A stretch of 64,000 nucleotides of DNA, from contig CAWDAQ010000008.1 of the NCBI GenBank assembly GCA_963800325.1, forward strand, positions 62,001 to 126,000, given 5' to 3'. This document shows, piece after piece, positions 7,509 to 15,212 of the stretch. The first letter of the stretch is position 1; each line of letters starts with the position of its first letter. The position numbers and the translations under genes were made by a program. A model generated the notes under the pieces. The model worked only from the letters and a program-made list of their open reading frames with translations, had not been told where the DNA came from and ran no database searches. Source of the stretch: CAWDAQ01 sp963800325 (GTDB lineage: Bacteria > Actinomycetota > Actinomycetes > Actinomycetales > Dermatophilaceae).

Positions 7509-8425
7509 GCGCCCGGCGCCTGCTCGTCGAGGCCGACGGCGGCTCCCGCGGCAACCCCGGGGTCGCCGGCTACGGCGCGCTCGTGCGGGACCGCGACACC
7601 GGGGTGCTGCTCGCCGAGCGGGCCGAGCCGCTCGGCACCGCCTCGAACAACGTCGCCGAGTACGAGGGCCTCATCGCCGGGCTCGAGGCCGCCCGGGACC
7701 TCGACGCCGCCGCCGACGTCGAGGTCCGGATGGACAGCAAGCTCGTCGTCGAGCAGATGTCCGGGCGGTGGAAGATCAAGCACGAGGACATGCGCCGCCT
7801 CGCGCTGCGCGCCCGCGGCGTCGTCACCGACCTCGAGGAGGCCGGGGGAGCGGTGCGCTTCACGTGGATCCCGCGCGCGGAGAACACCGCGGCCGACACC
7901 CTGTCCAACCTCGGGATGGACGGCGAGAGCGTCCACGTCGACCACGAGTCCGAGCCGGCCCGGCCACCGGGGAGGGTCCCCGCCGACGACGACGGCCCGC
8001 AGGAGGGGGCGGCATCCGGGCCGAGCCGGGTGCTTCTCGTCGCGGAGGTCGACGGCGACCCGGCCGCGGCGGCCCGCTCGGCGGGCCACCTCGTCCGCGA
8101 CGCCGCCGTCGACGTGCTCACCGCGCGAGCCGCCGCGTCGCGCCGGACCGGGGAGCAGGTCGCCCGCGCGCTCGGCGCCGTCCCGGTCCCCGAGGACCGC
8201 TGGGACGCGCCCGAGGAGGCCGCCGCCGCGCTGCGCGACCTGCTCACCCGGGAGGGCACGCGTGTCGTCGTCTGCCCCGCCGAGGCGGTGCGCGCCGCCC
8301 TGGCGGACGCGCTCGGCGTGCCCACCGACCGGAGGAGCCGGATCGCGGTCGCCCCCGGGTCCCTCAGCGCCCTGCAGACGGCGGGCGACGGCGAGGTCGT
8401 CGTCGCCTTCACCAACCGCACCTGA
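7505..8425 (+). CDS. RNase H type I with decayed histidine-phosphatase domain
   Basis: 306 residues, GTG start overlapping the previous stop. Residues 1-140 are an RNase HI domain with the full catalytic set D11 (EADGGSRGNPG), E52 (NNVAEYE), D77 (RMDSKLVVEQ) and D131 (AADTLSN), so it should cleave RNA in RNA-DNA hybrids. After a linker (about 145-175), residues 176-306 align by pattern with the phosphoglycerate-mutase/acid-phosphatase domain fused to RNase H in mycobacteria (Rv2228c). Here the RHG motif is replaced by VAEVDGD and the later SHG-type His motif by CPAEAVRAAL, so the catalytic histidines are gone. The C-terminal part therefore looks like a non-catalytic remnant or a binding domain. 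Confidence 0.87.
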   Translation: MSARRLLVEADGGSRGNPGVAGYGALVRDRDTGVLLAERAEPLGTASNNVAEYEGLIAGLEAARDLDAAADVEVRMDSKLVVEQMSGRWKIKHEDMRRLALRARGVVTDLEEAGGAVRFTWIPRAENTAADTLSNLGMDGESVHVDHESEPARPPGRVPADDDGPQEGAASGPSRVLLVAEVDGDPAAAARSAGHLVRDAAVDVLTARAAASRRTGEQVARALGAVPVPEDRWDAPEEAAAALRDLLTREGTRVVVCPAEAVRAALADALGVPTDRRSRIAVAPGSLSALQTAGDGEVVVAFTNRT

Positions 8426-8530
8426 CCGCCCGACCGCCCCTCACGGCACCGTGCCGCACCCGGGCGGATGCGGCCGCGCGGGCGTCCCCTCGACGGACCG
8501 CACGGCGACGAGCCCGCGGGTCCCGGTCGT

Positions 8531-8536
8531 TACGCT
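8531..8536 (+). promoter_or_regulatory. -10 hexamer, leaderless DUF1737-metZ mRNA
   Basis: TACGCT fits TANNNT and ends six bases before the ATG at 8543, with no ribosome binding site between. This supports a leaderless transcript for the two-gene unit. Confidence 0.55.
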
Positions 8537-8542
8537 GGTGGC

Positions 8543-8737
8543 ATGGACGAGCCGCAGACCTACCGACTCCTCACCGGGCGGGACGACGCGACCTTCTCCG
8601 AGGAGGTGAGCCGTGCCCTCGACGAGGGGTACGTGCTCCACGGCGGCCCCGCCGTGACGTGGGACGGCGAGGGCGTCGTCGTCGCCCAGGCCGTCATCCT
8701 CGCCGGGGGCTTCGACGGCCGGGCGCTCCCGGCGTGA
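8543..8737 (+). CDS. DUF1737 small protein
   Basis: 64 residues (MDEPQTYRLLTGRDDATF...). The layout YRLLTGxDD, then an alpha segment, then GYVLHGGPAVTWDG matches the DUF1737 family of about 60 residues, function unknown. A TACGCT hexamer ends six bases before the ATG, so the mRNA is probably leaderless. The stop overlaps the metZ start (GTGA), so this small gene may set metZ translation as well as encode a protein. Confidence 0.78.
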   Translation: MDEPQTYRLLTGRDDATFSEEVSRALDEGYVLHGGPAVTWDGEGVVVAQAVILAGGFDGRALPA

Positions 8738-9921
8738 GCGAGCTCCGCCCCGACACCCTCGCCGTCCGCGGTGGGCTGGTCCGCACCCCGTTCGACGAGA
8801 CCTCCGAGGCGCTCTTCCTCACCTCCGGGTTCGTCTACGGCAGCGCGGAGGAGGCCGAGGCGGCCTTCAAGGACGAGATCGACAAGTTCATCTACTCCCG
8901 CTACGGCAACCCGACCGTCGCGACGTTCGAGGAGCGGATGCGGCTGCTCGAGGGCGCGGAGGCGTGCTTCGCGACCGCCTCGGGGATGGCGGCGGTCTAC
9001 GTCGCGCTGACCGCGCTCGTCGGGCAGGGCGACCGGGTCGTCGCGAGCCGGGCGCTGTTCGGGTCGTGCTTCGTCATCCTCGACGAGATCCTCCCGCGCT
9101 TCGGGGTCGAGACCGTCTTCGTCGACGGCACCGACCTCGAGCAGTGGCGTGAGGCGCTGTCGGTGCCGACGACGGCCGTGTTCTTCGAGACGCCGAGCAA
9201 CCCGATGCAGGAGCTCGTCGACGTGGCCGCGGTCTGCGACCTCGCCCACGCCGCCGGCGCGAGCGTCGTCGTCGACAACGTGTTCGGCACGCCGGTCTTC
9301 TCCAAGCCGTTCGAGCACGGCGCCGACGTCGTCGTCTACTCCGCGACCAAGCACATCGACGGCCAGGGCCGGACCCTCGGCGGGGCCGTCCTCGGCAGCG
9401 CCGAGTTCGTCGGCGGCCCGGTGCGCGGCCTGATGCGCCACACCGGCCCGGCGATGTCGCCCTTCACCGCGTGGGTGCTCCTGAAGGGGCTCGAGACGCT
9501 CGCGCTGCGCGTGAACCGGCAGGCGGACGCCGCGCTCGCGATCGCCGAGCACCTCGAGGGGCTCGCGGGCGTCCGACGCGTCGTCCACCCGTTCCTGCGC
9601 TCCCACCCGCAGCACGACCTCGCACGCCGGCAGATGGGTGGCGGCGGCACCGTGGTGACCTTCGACGTCGAGGGCGGCAAGGCCGAGGCGTTCGCGGTGA
9701 TGAACGCCCTCGAGCTCGTCGACATCAGCAACAACCTCGGCGACGCCAAGTCCCTCGTCACCCACCCCGCGACCACGACCCACCGCCGGCTGTCCCCGCA
9801 GGCCCGGGCCGCGGTCGGCATCACCGACGGCACGCTCCGGGTCTCGGTCGGGCTCGAGGACCCGCGCGACCTCACCGAGGACCTCGACCGGGCACTCGCG
9901 GCCGGCGTCCCGGGCGCCTGA
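8734..9921 (+). CDS. metZ: O-succinylhomoserine sulfhydrylase
   Basis: 395 residues of the Cys/Met-metabolism PLP enzyme family. The PLP lysine is K206 in YSATKHIDGQGR; the KHIDGQGR run, KFIYSRYGNPTV near the N-terminus and SPFTAWVLLKGLETL are typical of MetZ rather than cystathionine gamma-synthase. It makes homocysteine from O-succinyl (or O-acetyl) homoserine and sulfide in the cytoplasm. It is translated by coupling from DUF1737 (GTGA overlap). No riboswitch is seen upstream. It converges with a minus-strand permease across a strong hairpin. Confidence 0.9.
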   Translation: MSELRPDTLAVRGGLVRTPFDETSEALFLTSGFVYGSAEEAEAAFKDEIDKFIYSRYGNPTVATFEERMRLLEGAEACFATASGMAAVYVALTALVGQGDRVVASRALFGSCFVILDEILPRFGVETVFVDGTDLEQWREALSVPTTAVFFETPSNPMQELVDVAAVCDLAHAAGASVVVDNVFGTPVFSKPFEHGADVVVYSATKHIDGQGRTLGGAVLGSAEFVGGPVRGLMRHTGPAMSPFTAWVLLKGLETLALRVNRQADAALAIAEHLEGLAGVRRVVHPFLRSHPQHDLARRQMGGGGTVVTFDVEGGKAEAFAVMNALELVDISNNLGDAKSLVTHPATTTHRRLSPQARAAVGITDGTLRVSVGLEDPRDLTEDLDRALAAGVPGA

Positions 9922-9930
9922 GCGCCGCGC

Positions 9931-9972
9931 GGCGCCCGGGCGGCGACTCCCGAGCAGGCCGCCCGGGTCGCC
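9931..9972. terminator. Bidirectional hairpin between metZ and permease
   Basis: GGCGCCCGGGCGGC (9931-9944) pairs with GCCGCCCGGGTCGCC (9958-9972) with one bulged base and a loop of about 13. It lies between convergent genes and has no T tract on either side, fitting a high-GC terminator that serves both. Confidence 0.55.
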
Positions 9973-10008
9973 GTCACCACGGTGGGCGCACGCCCCGCCC
10001 CGGGGCGC

Positions 10009-10995
10009 TCAGGCCCAGACGAGCGCGGCGAGCGCGAGCCCCCCGGCGACGAGCGCGGCGAGCCGGGTCGGGTCGCGGCCGGCCACCGGTTCGAGGGCGA
10101 GGTGGGCCGGGAGGTTGTCGACGCCGTTCGCGAGGACGGCCGCGACCCCGCCGAGCCGGACGACCCCGCCCGCGTCCGTCGCGGTGCCGGCGAGCGCCTC
10201 GAGCACCTCCCGAAGGCCGTGGGCGAGCACGAGGTCGATCCCGACGAACAGCACGGCGACGACGAGGGCCATCAGCCACGGCACCGAGACCCGCCGCACC
10301 GCCCCCGGCCGACGGGCCGCGAGCGTCGCGAGCAGCACCACGGCGGCGGCCACCGCCACGGGGGCCGGGGGCAGACCGAGCACGAACGCCGGCGCGAGCG
10401 CGAGGCACACCCCGGCCGCGACCCGGAGCAGCACCGGGTCGTGGCCGCCCGCCGGGGGCGCCACCTCGTACCGGCCGGACAGCGCCCGACGGTGGAGGAC
10501 GCCGAGGACGAGCACGGTGCCCGCGACCGCCGCGAGGGCGGGGAGCCGGACGAGGCCGACGTACCCCGCGTGCCCGACCCCGAGGGCGGCCGAGCGCGAG
10601 GACGCGATGAGGTTGGTCAGGTTCGACACCGGCAGCATCAGCGAGGCCGTGTTCGCCAGCCACAGCGTCGTCATCGCCAGCGGCAGCGGGGCCGGCCCGG
10701 CCCGAGCCGCGACGGCGAGGGCGACCGGGGTGAGCAGCACCGCCGTGGTGTCGAGGCTGAGGACGACGGTGCACGCCGTCGCGAGGACCACGAGCAGTCC
10801 CCACAGGACGGCGGCGCGGTGGTGGGCGGCCCGGGCCGCCCAGTGCGCCGCGACGCCGAAGACCCTGGCGAGGTCGGCGACCTCGGCGACGACCGTGATC
10901 GCGAGGAAGAAGACGATGACCGGGCCGACGCGGGTGACGAGGTCGTCCCGCGGGAGCAGGAGGACGGTGCCCGGGAGGCGCGCGACGGAGCTCAC
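10009..10995 (-). CDS. ArsB/SLC13-type ion permease, C-terminally short
   Basis: 328 residues, about nine to ten hydrophobic helices. FLAITVVAEVADLARVFGV, SLDTTAVLLTPVALAVAAR and NTASLMLPVSNLTNLIA are characteristic of the ArsB/NhaD-like permease family that exports arsenite or moves anions. Family members end with a second NNLPAxLAL repeat followed by a conserved segment with about 40 more residues (GPLxTPWGSLATLLW type). Here the protein has NGVDNLPAHLALEPVAG but ends about 25 residues later at ALAALVWA, so the last helix appears to be lost or much shortened. The start GTG at 10995 is preceded by no clear motif. No ars regulator or reductase is nearby, so arsenic export is only one possibility. 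Confidence 0.7.
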   Translation of the reverse strand: MSSVARLPGTVLLLPRDDLVTRVGPVIVFFLAITVVAEVADLARVFGVAAHWAARAAHHRAAVLWGLLVVLATACTVVLSLDTTAVLLTPVALAVAARAGPAPLPLAMTTLWLANTASLMLPVSNLTNLIASSRSAALGVGHAGYVGLVRLPALAAVAGTVLVLGVLHRRALSGRYEVAPPAGGHDPVLLRVAAGVCLALAPAFVLGLPPAPVAVAAAVVLLATLAARRPGAVRRVSVPWLMALVVAVLFVGIDLVLAHGLREVLEALAGTATDAGGVVRLGGVAAVLANGVDNLPAHLALEPVAGRDPTRLAALVAGGLALAALVWA

Positions 10996-11047
10996 TCGCT
11001 CCGCGCCGGCCGGTCACCGGCGTGCCCGACCTGCGAGGCGGCGGCGC

Positions 11048-11797
11048 TCATCCGCGGCTGGTGACGTCGAGCACCCACGGCCGGCCGGCGCGGGCCGGGG
11101 GCGTCAGGTCGGTCGCGAAGGCCGGCTCCAGGTCGGCCGGGAGGCCCTCCGGACGCCGGGCGCGGGACCCGTGGCGCAGGAGGTGTCGGGTGACGAGGCC
11201 GCGGGTGTGCTTGGCCTGGTGGGTGGCCCCGGGGACCCGGACGTGGACCCACCTCTCGGCGAGGCCGCCGGTGGGGGACCAGGCCGCCGCATACGTGCTC
11301 GAGCGGCAGTCCAGGACGATCCCGGCGCCCGCGACCTGCGTGAGGGGGCCGTCGAGGACCGGGCGCCACGTCGCCGCGAGCGGCCCCAGACCCTCGAGCG
11401 AGACCGACATCGAGAGGCGGTAGGGCGGGATGGGGTCGCCGAGCCGGACCGCCCCGAACAGCGCGGAGGTCACCACGACCCACCGGCTCGCCCGGCGGCG
11501 TGCCGCCCCCTCGAGCGAGGGCAGGTCGAGGGCGTCGTAGAGCACGCCGGAGTAGACCTGGCCCGCGGGCCGCGCCGGCGCCCGGTCCAGCCGGGTGTTC
11601 CGGGCGATCTCCTCGGTCAGCCGGGGGCTCACCCCGAGTCGGTGGGCCGCGTCCGGGGCCGTGCTGACCCGTGCGAGGGCCGCCAGCACCCGCTCCCGGG
11701 TGGGGGTGAGCTCGGGGAAGGACAGCCGTGCGAGGTCGAGCGGGCGGCCCCGCGCCCGGTCGGTCTTGCCCTCCGAGGGTGGCAGGAGGATGAGCAC
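11048..11797 (-). CDS. yaaA: Peroxide stress protein YaaA (UPF0246)
   Basis: 249 residues. LILLPPSEGKT at the N-terminus, QVYSGVLYDALDL, VVVTSALFGAVRLGDPIPPYRLSM and the KHTRGLVTRHLL region identify YaaA, a DNA-binding protein that limits free iron and oxidative damage in E. coli. The start is chosen at GTG 11797 because homologs begin directly with the LILLPPSEGK strand and a TAGGGT -10 hexamer lies seven bases upstream; the longer GTG at 11806 would overlap that hexamer. The mRNA is therefore probably leaderless. Confidence 0.87.
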   Translation of the reverse strand: MLILLPPSEGKTDRARGRPLDLARLSFPELTPTRERVLAALARVSTAPDAAHRLGVSPRLTEEIARNTRLDRAPARPAGQVYSGVLYDALDLPSLEGAARRRASRWVVVTSALFGAVRLGDPIPPYRLSMSVSLEGLGPLAATWRPVLDGPLTQVAGAGIVLDCRSSTYAAAWSPTGGLAERWVHVRVPGATHQAKHTRGLVTRHLLRHGSRARRPEGLPADLEPAFATDLTPPARAGRPWVLDVTSRG

Positions 11798-11804
11798 GAC
11801 CGTC

Positions 11805-11810
11805 ACCCTA
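11805..11810 (-). promoter_or_regulatory. -10 hexamer, leaderless yaaA mRNA
   Basis: On the minus strand TAGGGT ends seven bases before GTG 11797. It fixes the start of yaaA, since the alternative upstream GTG overlaps the hexamer. Confidence 0.55.
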
Positions 11811-11829
11811 AGGGCCTACACTGGAGCCG

Positions 11830-12203
11830 GATGAGCCGGCCAGGCGGCCGCGTCGGTGAGAGATCACCGCCGAGGAACGTCCGGGCTCCACAGGGCAGGG
11901 TGGTGGCCAACAGCCACCCGGGGTGACCCGCGGGACAGTGCCACAGAAAGCAGACCGCCGGCGGCGACGCCGGTGAGGGTGAAACGGTGGTGTAAGAGAC
12001 CACCAGCGGCCCAGGCGACTGGGTCGGCTCGGTAAACCCCACCCGGAGCAAGCTCAGACAGTGTGCGGTCGAGGGTGGCCCGCCCGAGGCACACGGGTAG
12101 AGCGCTGGAGGCAGTCGGCAACGGCTGTCCGAGATGGATGGTCGCCGCCGCCGGCCCGGCAACGGGACGGCGGAACAGGACCCGGCGTACCGGCCGACTC
12201 GTC
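11830..12203 (+). ncRNA. rnpB: RNase P RNA, bacterial class A
   Basis: About 374 bases with the conserved landmarks in order: CGAGGAACGTCCGGGCTCC near the 5' end, ACAGAAAGCAGACCG, GGTAAACCCCAC, TAGAGCGCTGGAGG, GATGGATGGTCGCC, and GAACAGGACCCGGCGTA near the 3' end. The 5' segment GATGAGCCGGCC pairs with the 3' GGCCGACTCGTC to form P1 with one mismatch, which sets the ends. This is the ribozyme that trims tRNA 5' leaders, including the tRNA-Val in this window. It is divergent from yaaA. Confidence 0.95.
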
Positions 12204-12205
12204 CC

Positions 12206-12246
12206 CCGCTCTCCCTCCGGGCGTGACCGTGCCGGAGGGAGAGCGG
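12206..12246 (+). terminator. Strong hairpin after rnpB
   Basis: CCGCTCTCCCTCCGG (12206-12220) is perfectly complementary to CCGGAGGGAGAGCGG (12232-12246) around an 11-base loop. No T tract follows. It begins two bases after the RNase P RNA and is the likely transcript end. Confidence 0.75.
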
Positions 12247-12699
12247 CCCTAGACGGGGTAGCCCCAGGAGTGCCAGCCGAGGCCCTGGGGCCGGTCCGGC
12301 AGGGTGCGGCCGTGCGGCCGCGGTGACGCCTGTCTCGGCGGCGAGACCTGTCGCACCGACGCCCGTCCCCACGTGGCGCGGCCCGGCTCCCGTCCCGCCG
12401 CCGAGTGCTGTGCTGTCACGTCATCAAGTGTCGGCAGGTGTCAGGTGGTTGTTAACCACTTCCGGGCCGCGATCGTCGGCGCGGTCGCGAGGCCCTGGGG
12501 TTGGTATCGTCGGAGACCCTGCTCGGCCGTGGCAGGGGCGCCGGCTCGCCGGGACGCCTGCCACTCCACGGGGTCGCGGACGATGCCGTCCCGCCCGTCC
12601 CGTGCCCGCTCCACGCCCTCTCCACGGTGCCGTGGTGGTGCCGTCGTGGTTGCTGTTGTGATGCGCTGGGACGCTCCTCCGGCCGAGCCCCCGATTTTG
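12247..12699. other. Non-coding stretch between rnpB and small ORF
   Basis: No reading frame here has a convincing product or start. A perfect 6-bp inverted repeat GTGGTT-GTT-AACCAC (12445-12459) could be a small operator. GCCCCAGG and CCCTGGGGC around 12261-12292 can form a weak hairpin. A possible promoter for the next small gene lies at the right end. Otherwise I see nothing. Confidence 0.5.
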
Positions 12700-12705
12700 T
12701 ATGAT
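12700..12705 (+). promoter_or_regulatory. -10 hexamer for small Cys-containing protein
   Basis: TATGAT sits in an AT-rich patch (ATTTTGTATGATCTTTC) unusual for this sequence. A start site near 12712 would give a leader of about 40 bases before the ATG at 12752. No good -35 box is seen. Confidence 0.5.
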
Positions 12706-12751
12706 CTTTCAACCACCCTGCGGACCCGCGGGGCGGCAGGACCTGAGGACG

Positions 12752-12943
12752 ATGACGAACACACCCCGCACCAGCAAGACCGAGCGGACCACCCGCCCCT
12801 GCCCGACGTGCCAGGCGCCCCTGGATCGGGTGACCCGGTCCTACCGCCCCTGGGGCGGGGACGGTCCCGGGCTGTCGGTGTTCTACCGCTGCAGCAGCGG
12901 CGACCGGACCCACCACGCGCCCTCCGGCCGTGGGATGAAGTAG
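12752..12943 (+). CDS. Small zinc-ribbon-like protein, unknown function
   Basis: 63 residues starting at ATG 12752, preceded by GAGGAC about five bases upstream. A CPTC knuckle near residue 18 and YRCSSGDRTHH further on suggest a half-formed zinc ribbon, with a third Cys and neighbouring His residues as possible ligands. The N-terminus is polar. An in-frame ATG at 12701 lies within the probable -10 region and is rejected. I do not recognise the family. It is transcribed away from rnpB and converges on the amino-acid permease only 8 bases from that gene's stop. Confidence 0.6.
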   Translation: MTNTPRTSKTERTTRPCPTCQAPLDRVTRSYRPWGGDGPGLSVFYRCSSGDRTHHAPSGRGMK

Positions 12944-12951
12944 CCGACCGG

Positions 12952-14214
12952 CTACCTCGGGTCGCCGGTCCGACCGTCGACGCCGCGGCGCCGCACCGCC
13001 TCCGAGACGGCGTAGACGAGGCCGCCGGCCGCGAGGGCCACGACCCCGCCGACCACCGCGGTCGTCGGCAGGAGCAGCGCCACGCCGACGCAGCCGAGCA
13101 GGCCGAGCGCGGGCAGGACCCGCATGCCCGGCGAGGGGTCGAGCGTCCACGCGCTCGCGTTCGCGAGCCCGTAGTAGACGAGCACGCAGAACGAGGAGAA
13201 CCCGATCGCACCGCGCAGGTCGGTGGCGGCGACGAGCGCGACGACGACGACCCCGACGGCGACCTGCGCCCGGTAGGGCACCCGGTACTCGGGATGGACC
13301 GCGGCCAGCGGCTGTGGCAGGTGCCGGTCGCGGGCCATCGCGAACACGGTGCGCGAGACCCCGAGGGCGAGCCCGAGCAGCGCCCCGAAGGCGGCGAGGC
13401 CGGCGACGACCCGCAGCACGGGACCGAGCCACGGCCACCCGGAGATCTCCGCGGCCTCGGCCAGCGGCGCGGCCCGGCCGCCGAGCCACGACGCCCCGAG
13501 GGTCTCGAGCAGCGCCACCCCGACGAGGCCGTAGACGAGCAGGACGATCCCGAGGGCGATCGGGACCGCGCGGGGGATGGTGCGCCTCGGGTCGCGCACC
13601 TCCTCGCCGAGGGTCGCGACCCGGGCGTACCCCGCGAAGGCGAAGAAGAAGAAGCCGGCCCCGGCGAGGACGCCGGTGAGGCCGTGGCCAGGCAGCGCCG
13701 CGCTCTCGCCGACATCGGTCGGTGGCGCCAGCCAGAGCGCGAGCACGAACGCGACCAGCGCCCCGAGGACCACGGCCACGACGACCCGGGTGGCCATGGC
13801 GCTGCGCTGCAGCCCGCGGTAGCCCAGGGCGGTCACGGCGACGACCGCGCCCGCCGCGAGCGGGGTCGAGCCCGAGGGCCACAGGTAGGCGCCGAACGTC
13901 AGCGCCATCGCGGCGCAGCTCGCGAGCTTGCCGACGACGAACGCCCACCCGGCGAGGAAGCCCCAGAAGGGGCCGAGCCGCTTGCGGCCGTAGACGTAGG
14001 TCCCTCCCGAGCGGGGGTAGCGCACCGCGAGCCGGGCCGAGGAGATCGCGTTGAGGTAGGCGAGCACGCCGGCGAGGAGGAGCGCCCACAGCAGCGCGCC
14101 GCCCGCGGCCTGCGCGGCGGGGGAGAAGGACGCGAAGACCCCCGCGCCGAGCATCGAGCCGAGCCCGAGGACGACGGCGTCGCGGACGCCGAGCCGCCTC
14201 GACAGCTGGGTCAT
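12952..14214 (-). CDS. Amino-acid permease, APC superfamily
   Basis: 420 residues with about twelve hydrophobic helices. The N-terminal GLGSMLGAGVFASFSPAA matches the conserved GxxIGxGIF segment of APC transporters; YPRSGGTYVYGRKRLGP is the second family hallmark. Substrate cannot be told from sequence; cationic or polyamine-type amino acids are plausible. The start is ATG 14214 rather than an upstream codon because GGGGAGGAAGGGC lies just before it and a -10 hexamer TAGGGT lies 35 bases upstream. It is divergent from the metallo-hydrolase gene. Confidence 0.85.
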   Translation of the reverse strand: MTQLSRRLGVRDAVVLGLGSMLGAGVFASFSPAAQAAGGALLWALLLAGVLAYLNAISSARLAVRYPRSGGTYVYGRKRLGPFWGFLAGWAFVVGKLASCAAMALTFGAYLWPSGSTPLAAGAVVAVTALGYRGLQRSAMATRVVVAVVLGALVAFVLALWLAPPTDVGESAALPGHGLTGVLAGAGFFFFAFAGYARVATLGEEVRDPRRTIPRAVPIALGIVLLVYGLVGVALLETLGASWLGGRAAPLAEAAEISGWPWLGPVLRVVAGLAAFGALLGLALGVSRTVFAMARDRHLPQPLAAVHPEYRVPYRAQVAVGVVVVALVAATDLRGAIGFSSFCVLVYYGLANASAWTLDPSPGMRVLPALGLLGCVGVALLLPTTAVVGGVVALAAGGLVYAVSEAVRRRGVDGRTGDPR

Positions 14215-14249
14215 GACAGCCCTTCCTCCCCGGCTTCGCTTCCGTCCCC

Positions 14250-14255
14250 ACCCTA
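14250..14255 (-). promoter_or_regulatory. -10 hexamer upstream of APC permease
   Basis: TAGGGT on the minus strand, 35 bases before ATG 14214, with a purine-rich ribosome binding site in between. In contrast to many neighbours this is an ordinary leadered arrangement. Confidence 0.45.
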
Positions 14256-14359
14256 GGGCGGCTCCGTGCGGGTCCCCTGGGCACCGCACAACGAATGGAT
14301 CACGTCCCCTCCGGCAGCGGGCCGGGTCGGCCCGCGGTGCCCGGACGCGGGCGCCGTCC

Positions 14360-14365
14360 TACCGT
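14360..14365 (+). promoter_or_regulatory. -10 hexamer, leaderless metallo-hydrolase mRNA
   Basis: TACCGT ends six bases before ATG 14372, with only GGGGGC in between. Confidence 0.5.
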
Positions 14366-14371
14366 GGGGGC

Positions 14372-15025
14372 ATGCGCCTGACACACCTCGGACACGCCTG
14401 CCTCCTCGTCGAGATGGCCGGGACGACGGTACTCATCGACCCGGGCGGCTTCAGTCCGGGGTTCACGGGACTGACCGGGATCGACGCGGTGCTCATCACC
14501 CACGCCCACCCCGACCACGTGGACGTCGACCGCCTCCCCGGCCTGCTGCGGGACAATCCCCGGGCCGAGGTCCACACCGACCCGGGCACCCGGGACCTGC
14601 TCGCGGGGCACGGCATCGACGTCCGGGCCCACGACGGCAGCGCCGTCGAGGTGGGCGCGGTGCGGGTGACGCCGGTGGGGCAGACCCACGCGCTGATCCA
14701 CGAGGAGATCCCGCGCATCCCCAACGTCGGGGTCCGGCTCGAGGCCCACGGGGAGCCCGTGCTCTTCCACCCCGGGGACGCCCTCGACGGTGAGCCCGGC
14801 GACGTGGACGTCCTCGCCTGGCCGCTCAGCGCGCCGTGGGCGGCGAGCCGGGACATGACCGCGTTCCTGCGGCGCCTCGACGCCCCGCACGCCGTGCCGA
14901 TCCACGACGGCCTGCTCAACCCGACCGGGCGCTCCCTCTACCTCGGCCAGGCCGACCAGCTCGGCGGCGAGCACACGACGATCCACGACCTCGGCGACGG
15001 CCACCCCGAGGAGTTCACCCGTTGA
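14372..15025 (+). CDS. MBL-fold metallo-hydrolase (UlaG-like)
   Basis: 217 residues. MRLTHLGHACLLVEM and the metal motif THAHPDHVD (HxHxDH) place it in the metallo-beta-lactamase fold, with further metal-ligand candidates in GQTHALIH, FHPGDAL and the C-terminal PIHDGLLN. Proteins of this small size hydrolyse phosphoester or lactone substrates, but the substrate is unknown. The TACCGT hexamer just before ATG indicates leaderless translation. Its 3' end faces the ppgK gene across a repeat-rich intergenic region. Confidence 0.83.
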   Translation: MRLTHLGHACLLVEMAGTTVLIDPGGFSPGFTGLTGIDAVLITHAHPDHVDVDRLPGLLRDNPRAEVHTDPGTRDLLAGHGIDVRAHDGSAVEVGAVRVTPVGQTHALIHEEIPRIPNVGVRLEAHGEPVLFHPGDALDGEPGDVDVLAWPLSAPWAASRDMTAFLRRLDAPHAVPIHDGLLNPTGRSLYLGQADQLGGEHTTIHDLGDGHPEEFTR

Positions 15026-15051
15026 GCCCACCCGCCGGTCCCGCTGCCCCC

Positions 15052-15176
15052 GTCGAGTGAGCAGAAACGGTCCCGCCGCCCACGTTGAGTGAGCAGAAAC
15101 GGTCCCGCCGCCCCTGTTGAGTGAGCAGTAGGTGTCCTGAAACCGGTGCCTTGAGGACACCTACTGCTCACTCAAC
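15052..15176. repeat. Tandem repeat plus 23-bp palindrome, GTTGAGTGAGCA family (copy 1)
   Basis: GTYGAGTGAGCAG occurs at 15052, 15084 and 15116, exactly 32 bases apart; the first two copies share the following AAACGGTCCCGCCGCCC. The third runs into a perfect 23-bp inverted repeat: the left arm starts at 15116 and the right arm ends at 15176 with TGCTCACTCAAC, around a 15-base loop. It lies between the convergent metallo-hydrolase and ppgK genes. Two more palindromes with the same ends but different inner stems are at 55781 and 61835. Confidence 0.85.
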
Positions 15177-15212
15177 GCGTGGACGGGGGCGTCGGGAGAG
15201 GTGACGCGGCCG

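Noticed and set aside
8426..8542. SAM or cobalamin riboswitch before metZ
   Set aside because: The 117-base gap has no conserved aptamer parts, and metZ is coupled to DUF1737, whose mRNA appears leaderless.
12304..14256. Long plus-strand frame (650 codons) opposite the amino-acid permease
   Set aside because: Charged low-complexity product with no domain; the permease on the other strand is clear.
15052..15130. CRISPR array from the 32-base spaced repeats
   Set aside because: Repeats and the intervals between them are the same sequence, so there are no distinct spacers, only about 2.4 copies, and no cas genes nearby.
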